Shown here in pieces: positions 8,404-15,808 of a DNA stretch of 64,000 nucleotides. The stretch's first letter is position 1; every line of letters begins with the position of its first letter. Under the pieces are notes generated by a model, which was not told the DNA's origin, did not search any database, and saw nothing but the letters and a program-made list of their open reading frames with translations. The position numbers were made by a program, and so were the translations under genes. Source of the DNA: Solibaculum_A intestinale (GTDB taxonomy: Bacteria > Bacillota > Clostridia > Oscillospirales > Acutalibacteraceae); assembly GCF_040096205.1 (NCBI RefSeq), contig NZ_JBBMFD010000004.1, positions 1-64,000 of the forward strand. The letters are read 5' to 3'.

Positions 8404-9357
8404 TCAGAAATTATCCAGGAGCGATTTATAAAATTCACAGTAATCGCTTCTGTGTTCGGCGGTAAAGGCCATGGCCTCTTTGGGATGGCGGTTGAGCTGC
8501 CCGGTAAACATATATTGAAGGTCGTAGCCCCAGACAACTCCCGTTTCTCTAAGCGGGACCATATAATTCTCAATGAAGGTGAGCAGGCTGTAAAGGCTGA
8601 ACTTAGGGTTTTTCAGAAAGCCCAGCAGAAGCTCCATGGCACAGTTTCCCGCGCCTCTGCCCATACCCATGGCCGTTGCGTCCAGGTAGGAAACCCCGTA
8701 AGACATGGTTTCAATCGTGTTCGCAAAGGCAAGGTTCTGATTGTTGTGCGCGTGAAAGCCAACCTTTTTTCCCGCCTTTTCCGCATAATCAATATACTTG
8801 CGGGCTAGGGCCGCCGCGTTTTCCGGATAGAGGGAGCCGTAGCTGTCCACCACATAAATGATATCGACACTTGAGCTGCAAAGCATATCCAGCGCGTCCT
8901 CGATCTGCTCGGTGCTCGCCTGCGAAACCGCCATGATGTTGCAGCTTGTTTCATAACCCAAGCGATGCAAGTATTCAATCATCTCAACGGCAGCGGGAAT
9001 TTGGTGAATGTAGCACGCAACGCGGACGAAATCAATGACGCTCTCGCTTTTCGCAAGAAAATCCGTCTTAAAGTCGCAGCGGCCTACGTCCGCCATAACC
9101 GCTATTTTCATGTCGCTGACGTTGTCCCCGACGATGGAACGAAGATCCTCCTCGCTGCAGAACTTCCATTTTCCGAATTTTGAAGGATCAAACAGGTGTT
9201 TGCTGGCTTTGTAACCAAATTCCATGTAGTCCACGCCGCTCTTTACGTTGGCTTTGTAAAGCGCGGTAACGAATTCGTCCGTAAATTCAAAATTGTTGCA
9301 AAGCCCGCCGTCACGGATGGTTGCGTCCAGAACCTTCACATCGTCTCTGACGCTCAT
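8404..9357 (-). CDS. HMGL/DRE-TIM family aldolase
   Basis: 317 residues. The metal-site motif VLDATIRDGGL near the N-terminus and the HAHNNQNLA motif (about 210) place it in the DRE-TIM metallolyase family with 4-hydroxy-2-oxovalerate aldolases and HMG-CoA lyases. It lacks the C-terminal extension of DmpG-type enzymes, so the substrate is unknown. Similar stand-alone proteins are often annotated 'aldolase catalytic domain-containing'. ATG at 9357 has AAAGG seven bases upstream. An ATG at 9381 is possible. It is inside the element, upstream of the recombinase on the same strand. Confidence 0.85.
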   Translation of the reverse strand: MSVRDDVKVLDATIRDGGLCNNFEFTDEFVTALYKANVKSGVDYMEFGYKASKHLFDPSKFGKWKFCSEEDLRSIVGDNVSDMKIAVMADVGRCDFKTDFLAKSESVIDFVRVACYIHQIPAAVEMIEYLHRLGYETSCNIMAVSQASTEQIEDALDMLCSSSVDIIYVVDSYGSLYPENAAALARKYIDYAEKAGKKVGFHAHNNQNLAFANTIETMSYGVSYLDATAMGMGRGAGNCAMELLLGFLKNPKFSLYSLLTFIENYMVPLRETGVVWGYDLQYMFTGQLNRHPKEAMAFTAEHRSDYCEFYKSLLDNF

Positions 9358-9494
9358 AAGACTGCCTTTTCTCAATGTCATGGATTTTCCACTCTTTTCA
9401 TTTTACTTTAACGCTTTAAAGTTTTTAATTATCAAAATAATTTTACCATTCTCTCTGCTGTTTGTCAACTGCAAATAAAAAAGTCATCGGCAAA

Positions 9495-9629
9495 TTAGTC
9501 CGTTTGTTTCCTATGGATTTCCTCCATGCGCTTCTCGATTACCAGTTCCTTGACCCGTTCCCGCGTGGCTGTCGGCGTGTTGGGATTTTGGATTTCATAC
9601 CGCAGCTGGGGTGATTTTCCCTTTCCCAT
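9495..9629 (-). CDS. 44-aa charged protein, candidate recombination directionality factor
   Basis: MGKGKSPQLRYEIQNPNTPT begins a short, strongly basic and acidic protein ending EEIHRKQTD. AGGAGGGGGAAA stands directly before the ATG, the best ribosome site in the area. The frame is open upstream to 9770, but the site and the lysine-rich start favour 9629. I recall small 'YEIQNPNTP' proteins near recombinases of Clostridia elements. By position and size it is a candidate partner of the recombinase, as SprB is in SP-beta. That role is inference. Confidence 0.7.
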   Translation of the reverse strand: MGKGKSPQLRYEIQNPNTPTATRERVKELVIEKRMEEIHRKQTD

Positions 9630-9790
9630 TTTCCCCCTCCTTTTGCTTGTTTTCTCTTTCTTCTTATATGAGAAAACGGGGCGTGTTATGAACGGGAAGA
9701 GCCTGCGCCGGTGCTCCTTCTTTGCAGCCTGCGGCTCCTGTATTCCAGACGCCCGGCGGACCAAATGCAATCGCTGCTTCGGCTTTTACA

Positions 9791-9827
9791 GAAAACCGGC
9801 GCCGTCAGGCTGACGGCGCCGGTTTTC
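9791..9827. terminator. Perfect 17-bp terminator hairpin
   Basis: 9791-9807 pairs with 9811-9827 around GGC, with TTTT on the right arm and AAAA on the left. It can act in both directions. It lies after the flavodoxin gene (minus strand) and separates it from the 44-aa gene. Confidence 0.72.
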
Positions 9828-9923
9828 TGAGCAATTCGATTTCTCAAAAGGTATCCCCGACCAGCCGCCATACGGCAGCCGGACAAGGCTCTTATACGCA
9901 AAGAAATGATAATAGGGCGGCCC

Positions 9924-10346
9924 TTATGCCAAGGCTTCGCCCAGCTTCACGCAGGCTTCCTGGGCGTCGTCGTCGGGCGCCTCGTTGCAAATGACGCTGT
10001 CGCAGGCGAGCTCCGCGCCGTCCCCAACACAGGTTTCCTCCCAGGTGCGCATCCATTCGCCGTCTCCCCAGCCGTAGGAGCCGAAGAGGGCGATTTTTTT
10101 GTCTTTAAGCTTTCCTTCGCACGCAGAAAACATGGGCTCAAACTCGCTTTCCTCCAGCTGTTCGGCGCCCATGGAGGGGCACCCGAAGGCCACTGCATCG
10201 AACTGGTCCATAGCGTCGGCATCAAATTCCGCCGAAGTAAAAAGCGTAACCTCAGCTCCCGCACCTTTGGCACCCTCTACTACCTTCTGGGCCATCTGTT
10301 CGGTGTTTCCGGTTCCGCTCCAATAAACAACTGCTACTTTACTCAT
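9924..10346 (-). CDS. Flavodoxin
   Basis: 140 residues. The FMN phosphate loop VVYWSGTGNTEQMA is at the N-terminus, and AFGCPSMGAEQLEES and LFGSYGWGDGEWM are the isoalloxazine-binding loops. A short-chain electron carrier that often replaces ferredoxin under iron limitation. The open frame extends upstream to 10451, but ATG 10346 is preceded by GAAAGAGGT and starts exactly at the first beta strand (MSKVAVV). It is third in a minus-strand operon with DUF2325 and DUF3793 genes. The iron-type operator at 11464 lies upstream, which fits induction when iron is low. Confidence 0.95.
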   Translation of the reverse strand: MSKVAVVYWSGTGNTEQMAQKVVEGAKGAGAEVTLFTSAEFDADAMDQFDAVAFGCPSMGAEQLEESEFEPMFSACEGKLKDKKIALFGSYGWGDGEWMRTWEETCVGDGAELACDSVICNEAPDDDAQEACVKLGEALA

Positions 10347-10381
10347 AAAGACAAAACCTCTTTCCATGTATGTTTTGTATG

Positions 10382-10933
10382 TCAAGCAGCCACCGTCAGC
10401 TGCCAAACACTCCTTCCCTGATTCCAAAGGCGGGTATATACATCCCGGCATTTGCGGATCTTCTCAAAAGCCTTGCGGGCCTCGCATTCATCGCAATATA
10501 CTTTCCAGCAGCCGGTGCATTTGCAATTTTTCCCTTCATTTCGGATAAACCCAATCACATCTCCCAGCGGATAGCCCAAAAAGAGCCCGATTTCATGAGG
10601 AAAGGAATCGCATTCCTTGAGCCGTTTTTTCAGCCGTCTCAGACAGTAGTCCACGCCGGTATGCCGATAGCCGTAGCCGGTGAGAAGCGGGGCAACGCCC
10701 GTTTTTTTCAGGTCTGCCTGCAAGTGCGCCCGGCGAAACACATAGATGAGCGCCGTATTTGCCTTTTTGCGCAAAAGAAGCAGGGAAATCCCCTTGCCGC
10801 CCAGCTGTGCGTTCCATCCGGCAAGCTGCCTGCGCAGTTCCTTTTCACAGGAAAAGGAAGCTGTAAAGAGATTCGCCGTTTTCAAAGACGCCAAGGTCGG
10901 CGCACAATGTAAAATCAGATATGGCTCCAGCAA
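10382..10933 (-). CDS. DUF3793 family protein
   Basis: 183 residues. Motifs that place it are HEIGLFLGYPLGDVIGFIRN, GCWKVYCDE and a CRDVYTRLW-type end. Function is not established. Members tend to sit beside flavodoxins, DUF2325 proteins and feo genes in Clostridia, which suggests a link to iron or redox balance. The Cys cluster CKCTGCWKVYCDEC (about 134-147) could bind metal. The start is TTG at 10933 with AAGGGGGAA upstream. It is 18 bases after the DUF2325 gene. Confidence 0.88.
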   Translation of the reverse strand: MLEPYLILHCAPTLASLKTANLFTASFSCEKELRRQLAGWNAQLGGKGISLLLLRKKANTALIYVFRRAHLQADLKKTGVAPLLTGYGYRHTGVDYCLRRLKKRLKECDSFPHEIGLFLGYPLGDVIGFIRNEGKNCKCTGCWKVYCDECEARKAFEKIRKCRDVYTRLWNQGRSVWQLTVAA

Positions 10934-10951
10934 AGGAATTCCCCCTTCTCC

Positions 10952-11239
10952 TTATCGTTTCAAACCATGCTCAGACAAAACCGAATGCAAAGCGGCGGCG
11001 CTGCTGGTATGAACCCGCGCAACCGGAACGTTGTTGCGTTTTGCTTCCTGGGAGGCGCTGATGACCATTTTGTGGGAAACGGTACTGGTGAAGAGAATCA
11101 GAAGGTCCGGGCAACCCATTTTCTTTTTGAGAGAACCGTTTTCTTTGGCGAACACCTTTGCCTTGCACCCATATTCCCTGCAGATGTTTTCATACTGGCA
11201 AACCATTCGTTCATTTCCGCCCACAATTACAATGCTCAT
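10952..11239 (-). CDS. DUF2325 domain protein
   Basis: 95 residues. MSIVIVGGNERM at the start, the conserved YGCKAKVF centre and a Rossmann-like pattern identify DUF2325. Function is unknown. It is first gene of the three-gene operon with DUF3793 and flavodoxin. AGGAGC precedes the ATG. The operator at 11464-11479 lies 225 bases upstream with only terminator-type hairpins beyond, so the operon probably starts there. Confidence 0.9.
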   Translation of the reverse strand: MSIVIVGGNERMVCQYENICREYGCKAKVFAKENGSLKKKMGCPDLLILFTSTVSHKMVISASQEAKRNNVPVARVHTSSAAALHSVLSEHGLKR

Positions 11240-11463
11240 AGTTGCTCCTTTCTGTTTTGACCTCTTATGCCTTCTGCGGCTGTTTGCCGCACGTATTTTC
11301 TATTTTCTCCGGACTCTTTGTTTCAAGGCCCGCTGCCCTGTCGAGAGAAGAGCAGGGCGGCTGTTTTTCCCAATGCCTTTTTCCGAATATTCCGGTTATT
11401 TTCCTTTTGATCGCGAACTTTCCTGCACAAAATCCAGAAGAATCGAAACGTTTCGTGCTACAA

Positions 11464-11479
11464 GTTAGTTAAAGCTAAC
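11464..11479. promoter_or_regulatory. DtxR-family operator upstream of the DUF2325 operon
   Basis: GTTAG TTAAAG CTAAC, with the palindrome extending to AAGTTAG/CTAACTT (11462-11481). It resembles the DtxR/IdeR box and matches the sites around feoA and feoB in this element. The likely ligand is the regulator at 15195. Confidence 0.72.
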
Positions 11480-11487
11480 TTAATGTG

Positions 11488-11510
11488 CTAAAAAAACGGC
11501 CTGCGCCGTG
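11488..11510 (-). terminator. Intrinsic terminator, minus strand
   Basis: ACGGC/GCCGT stem (11496-11509) followed by seven T on the minus strand. It ends readthrough from the feoB side just before the operator of the next operon. Nothing else that looks coding was seen in 11240-11790. Confidence 0.65.
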
Positions 11511-11689
11511 CTGATAGTAGCTTCCCCAACGATGCGCCGTCCATACCAATTTTAAAACGGATGGCTGAAAACGAATTTTTTCGGACCGTTTTTTGCGGCG
11601 GGCTTTCCCGTTTATCTTTGGCTGTTCTTCTCCGGCCCTTTTCGCCCCCCTCCGGCGGCAACGCAGGGTTTCATGCGGTTTGGGTCTTG

Positions 11690-11726
11690 TTGACGGAGCA
11701 GAAATCTGTTTTTCCTGCTCCGTCAA
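11690..11726. terminator. 12-bp hairpin downstream of the feoB-associated gene
   Basis: TTGACGGAGCAG (11690-11701) pairs perfectly with CTGCTCCGTCAA (11715-11726). No strong T-run on the minus strand, so it may stabilise the 3' end rather than terminate. Confidence 0.5.
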
Positions 11727-11796
11727 CCCTTATTTTTGGAACACAAAGTGCCGCGTGCTCCTGACCCGGTCCGGGAAACGCCGGTCTTTAGGGGGG

Positions 11797-11967
11797 TTAC
11801 TTTTTATGGCACATTCCCGAGGACGGGCAATGATCGCAGCCACAGCCGCAGCTGGACTTCCCCTTTTTCCGGTCCTTTTGAAGCTTTACGACGACCAGAA
11901 CCACCACGGCCGCAATTGCCGCAGCAATTACAATGGTACCCCAGTTTGCCCAAAGGAAATCCAACAT
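11797..11967 (-). CDS. FeoB-associated Cys-rich membrane protein
   Basis: 56 residues. MLDFLWANWGTIVIAAAIAA starts a single membrane segment, then a basic stretch, then the tail CGCGCDHCPSSGMCHKK with five cysteines and two histidines. This is the pattern of the small peptides encoded after feoB in many Clostridia. They are thought to help ferrous-iron transport or receive Fe2+ at the membrane. GGAGGAAGCAAAG precedes the ATG. It starts 22 bases after the feoB stop. It is below common ORF length cut-offs and easily missed. Confidence 0.9.
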   Translation of the reverse strand: MLDFLWANWGTIVIAAAIAAVVVLVVVKLQKDRKKGKSSCGCGCDHCPSSGMCHKK

Positions 11968-11989
11968 CTTTGCTTCCTCCTTACTCGAT

Positions 11990-14401
11990 TTACACCTTCA
12001 CCTTTGCTTTGAGGGTGTTGCTTTCTTTATACGGGCGCAACAGCAGGAAGAGAATCAGCGCCACGATGGCAAAGGCAGCGATGGAGCCGATGATGTTTCC
12101 CTGACCGGTAAACAGCATGCCCAGCTGGTAGACCACCAGGGAGATCGCATAGGCGAACACGCACTGGTACCCGATGGCGAAGAAGGTCCACTTGGCGCTG
12201 TTCATCTCCCGCTTGATGGCGCCGATGGCTGCAAAGCAGGGCGCGCACAGGAGGTTGAAGATCAGGAAGGAATAGGCCGAAAGAGGCGTGAAGAAGGTGC
12301 GCATGTTGACCCAGACCTGCCAGCCGTTCTCGGCCACTTCGTCGAATCCGCCGTAGAGCACGCCGAAGGTGCTCACCACGTTTTCCTTGGCGATGAGGCC
12401 GGTAATGGTGGCCACGGCCGCCTGCCAGTCGCCCCAGCCCAAGGGAGAGAAGATCCAGGCGATTGCGCCGCCGATGACCGCCAGGATGGAATTGTTGAGA
12501 TCCTCCACCATACCGAAGCTGCCGTTTTCGAAGCCGAAGCCCTGCAAGAACCAAAGAAGAATGGCCGAAAGAAGAATGACCGTACCGGCCTTCTTGATGA
12601 AAGACCAGGCCCGTTCCCACATGGAGCGCAGAATGTTGCCCACCGTGGGCCAGTGGTAAGCCGGCAGCTCCATCACGAAAGGCGCCGGATCGCCCGCGAA
12701 CATCTTGGTCTTTTTGAGCATGATACCGGAGAGGATGATGGCCGCAATGCCGATGAAGTAGGCGCTGGGCGCCACCCACCAGGCTCCGCCGAACAGTGCG
12801 CCCGCAATCAGAGCGATGATCGGCAGCTTTGCGCTGCAGGGGATAAAGGTGGTGGTCATAACGGTCATCTTGCGGTCCCGGTCGTTTTCGATGGTCCGGG
12901 AGGCCATAACGCCGGGGATGCCGCAGCCGGTGCCGATGAGCATGGGGATAAAGGACTTGCCGGACAGGCCGAACTTACGGAAAATCCGGTCCAGGACAAA
13001 AGCGATACGCGCCATGTACCCGCAGGACTCCAAAAATGCAAGCAGCAAAAAGAGGACCAGCATCTGGGGAACGAAGCCCAGGACCGCGCCGACGCCGCCG
13101 ATGATACCGTCTAGAATCAAGCCCTGGAGCCAGTCCGCACAGTGGATGGAATTGAGGCCGCTGCTGACCAGAGAGGGAATACTGGGCACCCACACGCCGT
13201 AGTTGGCGGGATCGGGTTCTTCCATGGAAGCCGCCTGCGTATAAGCGGCAAAGTCCACGGGGATTTCTTCCTCTATATTTCCTTCGTCGTCATAGAGATA
13301 AGCGGTGGTGGTCAGGTCGGTGGCCTCAGCGGGATCCAGCTCCGCTTCCTCGGCGGCCGACTCGAAGGCCTCCACCATGGCGCCGGGAACCACATATTCC
13401 TCCGCCGCTTCCTCGTATTCGGCCGAACCGATGGCAAAGAGGTGGAAGCCGTCGCCGAATACGCCGTCGTTGGCCCAGTCGGTGGCCCAGGTGCCTACCG
13501 TGGTGACCGACAGGAAATAGACGATAAACATAACCACCGCGAAAATCGGCAGAGCCAGCCAGCGGTTGGTTACCACCTTGTCGATCTTGTCGGAGGTGGA
13601 AAGCTTGCCGCGGTTCTTTTTCTGGTAGCAGCTCTTGATGATGGACGCGATATACACGTACCGCTCGTTGGTGATGATGCTCTCCGCGTCGTCGTCAAGC
13701 TCCTTTTCCGCAGCCTTGATGTCCTCTTCGATGTGGCCGAGAACGGTTTTGTCCAGGTTCAGCTGGGACAGGACCTTTTCGTCCCGCTCGAAGATCTTAA
13801 TGGCATACCAGCGCTGCTGCTCGGCGGGCAGGTTGTGCACCGCCGCCTCTTCAATGTGAGCGATGGCGTGTTCCACCGGGCCGCTGAAACTATGCTGGGG
13901 GATCGTCTTGGCGCCTCCGGCCGCTTTGACCGCCGCCTCGGCCGCCTCCATGATCCCGGTACCTTTTAAAGCCGAAATCTCCACGACGTTACATCCCAGC
14001 TGGCGGGAAAGCTCGTCGATGTGGATGCGGTCGCCGTTTTTCTTGACTACGTCCATCATGTTGACCGCAACCACTACCGGAATACCCAGCTCGGTCAACT
14101 GCGTCGTCAGGTACAGGTTGCGCTCCAGATTGGTGCCATCAATGATGTTGAGAATGGCGTCAGGGCGCTCATTGATGAGATAGTTTCTCGCCACCACTTC
14201 TTCCAAGGTGTAAGGCGAAAGAGAGTAAATGCCCGGAAGGTCCATGATGACCACATTGCTGTGTTTTTTCAGCTTCCCTTCCTTTTTTTCCACGGTAACG
14301 CCCGGCCAGTTTCCCACGAACTGGTTGGCGCCGGTCAGTGCATTGAACAGGGTGGTTTTTCCGCTGTTCGGGTTGCCCGCTAAGGCAATTCGGATATCCA
14401 T
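11990..14401 (-). CDS. feoB: Ferrous iron transport protein B
   Basis: 803 residues. N-terminal G domain with G1 GNPNSGKTT, G3 DLPGIYSL and G4 NMMD, then a helical GDI-like region. The membrane domain holds two Gate-type repeats, including the conserved Cys-containing stretches GTGCGIPGVMASR and CSAKLPI. A long acidic, Glu/Ala-rich insertion (about 315-400) lies in an extracytoplasmic loop. It imports Fe2+ in a nucleotide-dependent way. It is preceded by its own promoter and operator (14427-14449) and by a terminator that separates it from feoA, and is followed by the Cys-rich peptide gene. Confidence 0.96.
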   Translation of the reverse strand: MDIRIALAGNPNSGKTTLFNALTGANQFVGNWPGVTVEKKEGKLKKHSNVVIMDLPGIYSLSPYTLEEVVARNYLINERPDAILNIIDGTNLERNLYLTTQLTELGIPVVVAVNMMDVVKKNGDRIHIDELSRQLGCNVVEISALKGTGIMEAAEAAVKAAGGAKTIPQHSFSGPVEHAIAHIEEAAVHNLPAEQQRWYAIKIFERDEKVLSQLNLDKTVLGHIEEDIKAAEKELDDDAESIITNERYVYIASIIKSCYQKKNRGKLSTSDKIDKVVTNRWLALPIFAVVMFIVYFLSVTTVGTWATDWANDGVFGDGFHLFAIGSAEYEEAAEEYVVPGAMVEAFESAAEEAELDPAEATDLTTTAYLYDDEGNIEEEIPVDFAAYTQAASMEEPDPANYGVWVPSIPSLVSSGLNSIHCADWLQGLILDGIIGGVGAVLGFVPQMLVLFLLLAFLESCGYMARIAFVLDRIFRKFGLSGKSFIPMLIGTGCGIPGVMASRTIENDRDRKMTVMTTTFIPCSAKLPIIALIAGALFGGAWWVAPSAYFIGIAAIILSGIMLKKTKMFAGDPAPFVMELPAYHWPTVGNILRSMWERAWSFIKKAGTVILLSAILLWFLQGFGFENGSFGMVEDLNNSILAVIGGAIAWIFSPLGWGDWQAAVATITGLIAKENVVSTFGVLYGGFDEVAENGWQVWVNMRTFFTPLSAYSFLIFNLLCAPCFAAIGAIKREMNSAKWTFFAIGYQCVFAYAISLVVYQLGMLFTGQGNIIGSIAAFAIVALILFLLLRPYKESNTLKAKVKV

Positions 14402-14426
14402 GCCGCGTCGTTCCTTTCCCTATGTA

Positions 14427-14449
14427 ATTAGTCCATACTAACCATTGTA
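14427..14449 (-). promoter_or_regulatory. feoB promoter -10 with iron operator
   Basis: On the minus strand TACAAT (14449-14444) is followed at once by an operator, ATTAG TCCATA CTAAC on the plus strand (14427-14442), covering the start of transcription. One base differs from the GTTAG-N6-CTAAC pattern. A bound repressor would block initiation. Confidence 0.62.
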
Positions 14450-14450
14450 C

Positions 14451-14476
14451 CGAAAAAAACGGGGCATTTGCGCCCC
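14451..14476 (-). terminator. Terminator between feoA and feoB
   Basis: GGGGC/GCCCC stem with a six-base loop (14461-14476), followed on the minus strand by GTTTTTTTC. It sits 10 bases after the feoA stop and just before the feoB promoter. Confidence 0.65.
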
Positions 14477-14486
14477 CATTTTTCTC

Positions 14487-14708
14487 CTACTCCACCTCGA
14501 TCATCTCAGCGTCCGCCTTGCGGATGGAAAGCTCGTAGCCCCGTACGGTGACCTCCACCGGATCGCCCAAAGGCGCTACCTTGCGTACTTGCACACGGGT
14601 GCCTTTTGTGAGGCCCATGTCCATAATGCGGCGCTTGACCGCACCCTCGCCGTGGAGCTTGACCACCGTCGCCACGTCGCCCACCTTTGCCTGCCTAAGC
14701 GTTTTCAT
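14487..14708 (-). CDS. feoA: Ferrous iron transport protein A (second copy)
   Basis: 73 residues, a small SH3-like domain with RRIMDMGLTKGTRVQVRKVAPLGDPVEV and IRKADAEMIEVE, standard for FeoA. It is thought to bind FeoB and modulate transport. AGGAGGAAACAGGC precedes the ATG. It follows the first feoA after 31 bases. Confidence 0.93.
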   Translation of the reverse strand: MKTLRQAKVGDVATVVKLHGEGAVKRRIMDMGLTKGTRVQVRKVAPLGDPVEVTVRGYELSIRKADAEMIEVE

Positions 14709-14739
14709 GCCTGTTTCCTCCTCGTTTCCATCAACTGGG

Positions 14740-14952
14740 TTATACCATTATTTTGCTGGCCATTTCGCGGCTGATCGCCACGCGGGAATCCTTGACATTG
14801 ACAATGAGATTCCCTGCAATGGTGGAAATCACAGTAACATTCCCGCCGGTGACAAATCCCAGGTTCTCCAAGTGGGCCTTTACCTCCGGACTTCCGCCCA
14901 CCTTTCGAATCAGGTTCTCTTCCCCGACGTTTGCAAATATCAACGGCATCAT
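14740..14952 (-). CDS. feoA: Ferrous iron transport protein A (first copy)
   Basis: 70 residues with the FeoA fold (HLENLGFVTGGNVTVIS, NLIVNVKDSRVAI). It differs clearly from the second copy, so the two probably have distinct partners or duties. First gene after the strong iron-controlled promoter at 15029-15057. GGCGGGGGTG stands before the ATG. Confidence 0.93.
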   Translation of the reverse strand: MMPLIFANVGEENLIRKVGGSPEVKAHLENLGFVTGGNVTVISTIAGNLIVNVKDSRVAISREMASKIMV

Positions 14953-14971
14953 GTTTCACCCCCGCCTTTCA

Positions 14972-15057
14972 GTAAGCATAAGCTAACCATCTTGTAAAAA
15001 ATATAGTTAGCACTTACTAACCTCGTATATGTTAGCTCGCGCTAACAATTTTGTCAA
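14972..15057 (-). promoter_or_regulatory. feoA promoter with three DtxR-family operators
   Basis: On the minus strand a perfect -35 TTGACA (15057-15052), 17-base spacer and -10 TAACAT (15034-15029). Operator 1, GTTAG CTCGCG CTAAC (15031-15046), fills the spacer and overlaps the -10. Operator 2, GTTAG CACTTA CTAAC (15006-15021), covers the start of the transcript. Operator 3, GTAAG CATAAG CTAAC (14972-14987), lies in the leader. Tight repression by a metal-bound regulator is expected. Confidence 0.82.
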
Positions 15058-15115
15058 GGGGTTTTTCAAAAAACTCCTTTCTTTTTTTCGGTTTTAGGCA
15101 AAGGCTCCCCACGAC

Positions 15116-15145
15116 TTGCATTTGCGTGCATAAATATGGTATACT
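15116..15145 (+). promoter_or_regulatory. Promoter of the DtxR-family gene
   Basis: TTGCAT (15116-15121), 18-base spacer, TATACT (15140-15145). No operator copy lies in it, so the regulator itself seems constitutively made. Confidence 0.6.
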
Positions 15146-15194
15146 ATAAATTAGAATTTGTGGATAATCACGAAATACGACAGAGTGGTGGATC

Positions 15195-15563
15195 ATGAAG
15201 ATACAAGAATCGGCAGAAAACTATTTAGAAACCATATTGATGCTGCAAAAACGCAAGGGCGCGGTGCGCTCCATCGACGTTGCCAACGAACTGGGATTCT
15301 CCAAGCCCAGCGTCAGCGTGGCGATGAAAAACCTGCGGGAAAACGGGTACATTGACGTGGACCCGGACGGGTTTTTGATCCTACTGGACGCGGGGCGGCA
15401 GATCGCGGAAAAAATGTATGAGCGCCATACCCTTTTGTCCGACTGGCTGATGACTCTGGGCGTGGACCCAGACACGGCGGTGCATGACGCCTGCCGCATC
15501 GAGCACGTCATCAGCAGCGAAAGCTTCGACGCCATCAAGAGGCACACAAAGCAAAAAGAATAA
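15195..15563 (+). CDS. DtxR/MntR-family metal-dependent regulator
   Basis: 122 residues. Winged helix with YLETILMLQKRKGAVRSIDVA and the recognition helix GFSKPSVSVAMKNLRENGY, then the short dimerisation and metal-binding part (MYERHTLLSDWL, ACRIEHVIS). It has no SH3 domain, like MntR. Divergent from feoA. The iron-type operators between the two genes are its most likely targets. Metal (Fe or Mn) cannot be decided from sequence, though the feo context favours iron. TGGTGG precedes the ATG. Confidence 0.92.
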   Translation: MKIQESAENYLETILMLQKRKGAVRSIDVANELGFSKPSVSVAMKNLRENGYIDVDPDGFLILLDAGRQIAEKMYERHTLLSDWLMTLGVDPDTAVHDACRIEHVISSESFDAIKRHTKQKE

Positions 15564-15705
15564 AAACGTTGAACGCATACAAAGCCCGACGTAGAAGCGG
15601 TTCGCTTCCCTATTCCGGGTTTGCTGCGGTATGGAGCAGGCAGTCCATCTTCGGCGGAAGGGGCTGTCTGAATACAGCGCTGTGGCGCTGGCTGCGTTTG
15701 CACGT

Positions 15706-15743
15706 AAAAAAGGGCAGGGATGCCATAGGTCCCTGCCCTTTTT
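15706..15743. terminator. Bidirectional terminator at the right end of the element
   Basis: GGGCAGGGA/TCCCTGCCC stem flanked by six A on the left and five T on the right. It ends the regulator gene (plus) and also any transcript entering from the 5' part of the split gene (minus), so the split gene cannot be read into the element. Confidence 0.85.
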
Positions 15744-15786
15744 CGTCGGGCTGGGGCCGGTCTGCCCAAAACGCTGCGTTCCATTT

Positions 15787-15808
15787 CCCATTTGTGGGCG
15801 CCTGCCTG
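15787..15808 (+). other. Right element/gene junction (att site)
   Basis: Plus strand CCCATTTGTGGGC (15787-15799), seven bases, and the core CCTG (15805-15808). Mirror image of the left junction at 6816-6839. Confidence 0.85.

Larger units (their letters stand above)
6820..15808. mobile_element. Skin-like intervening element, 8,989 bp, with iron-uptake cargo
   Basis: The element separates the two parts of one reading frame. It has a large serine recombinase at its left edge, a shared CAGG at both junctions and perfect 13-bp inverted arms CCCATTTGTGGGC/GCCCACAAATGGG. In the excised circle these arms would lie symmetrically around a central CA (7 + 2 + 7 bases between arms). Contents in order: recombinase, HMGL-type aldolase, 44-aa protein, flavodoxin, DUF3793, DUF2325, FeoB-associated peptide, feoB, feoA, feoA and DtxR-family regulator. 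The plan matches B. subtilis skin and SP-beta, where sporulation-time excision restores a gene. Skin also carries metal-related cargo (ars). Confidence 0.85.

Noticed and set aside
11475..11726. 83-codon minus-strand frame
   Set aside because: Covers both a terminator and the iron operator. Regulatory sequence explains the region.
11933..13114. 393-codon plus-strand frame
   Set aside because: Antisense shadow of feoB with His/Asp/Gly-rich composition and no family features.
15221..15805. C-terminal ~195 residues of the open frame continuing the 5' part of the split gene
   Set aside because: It crosses a bidirectional terminator and runs antisense through the DtxR-family gene. It is accidental open frame after the junction.
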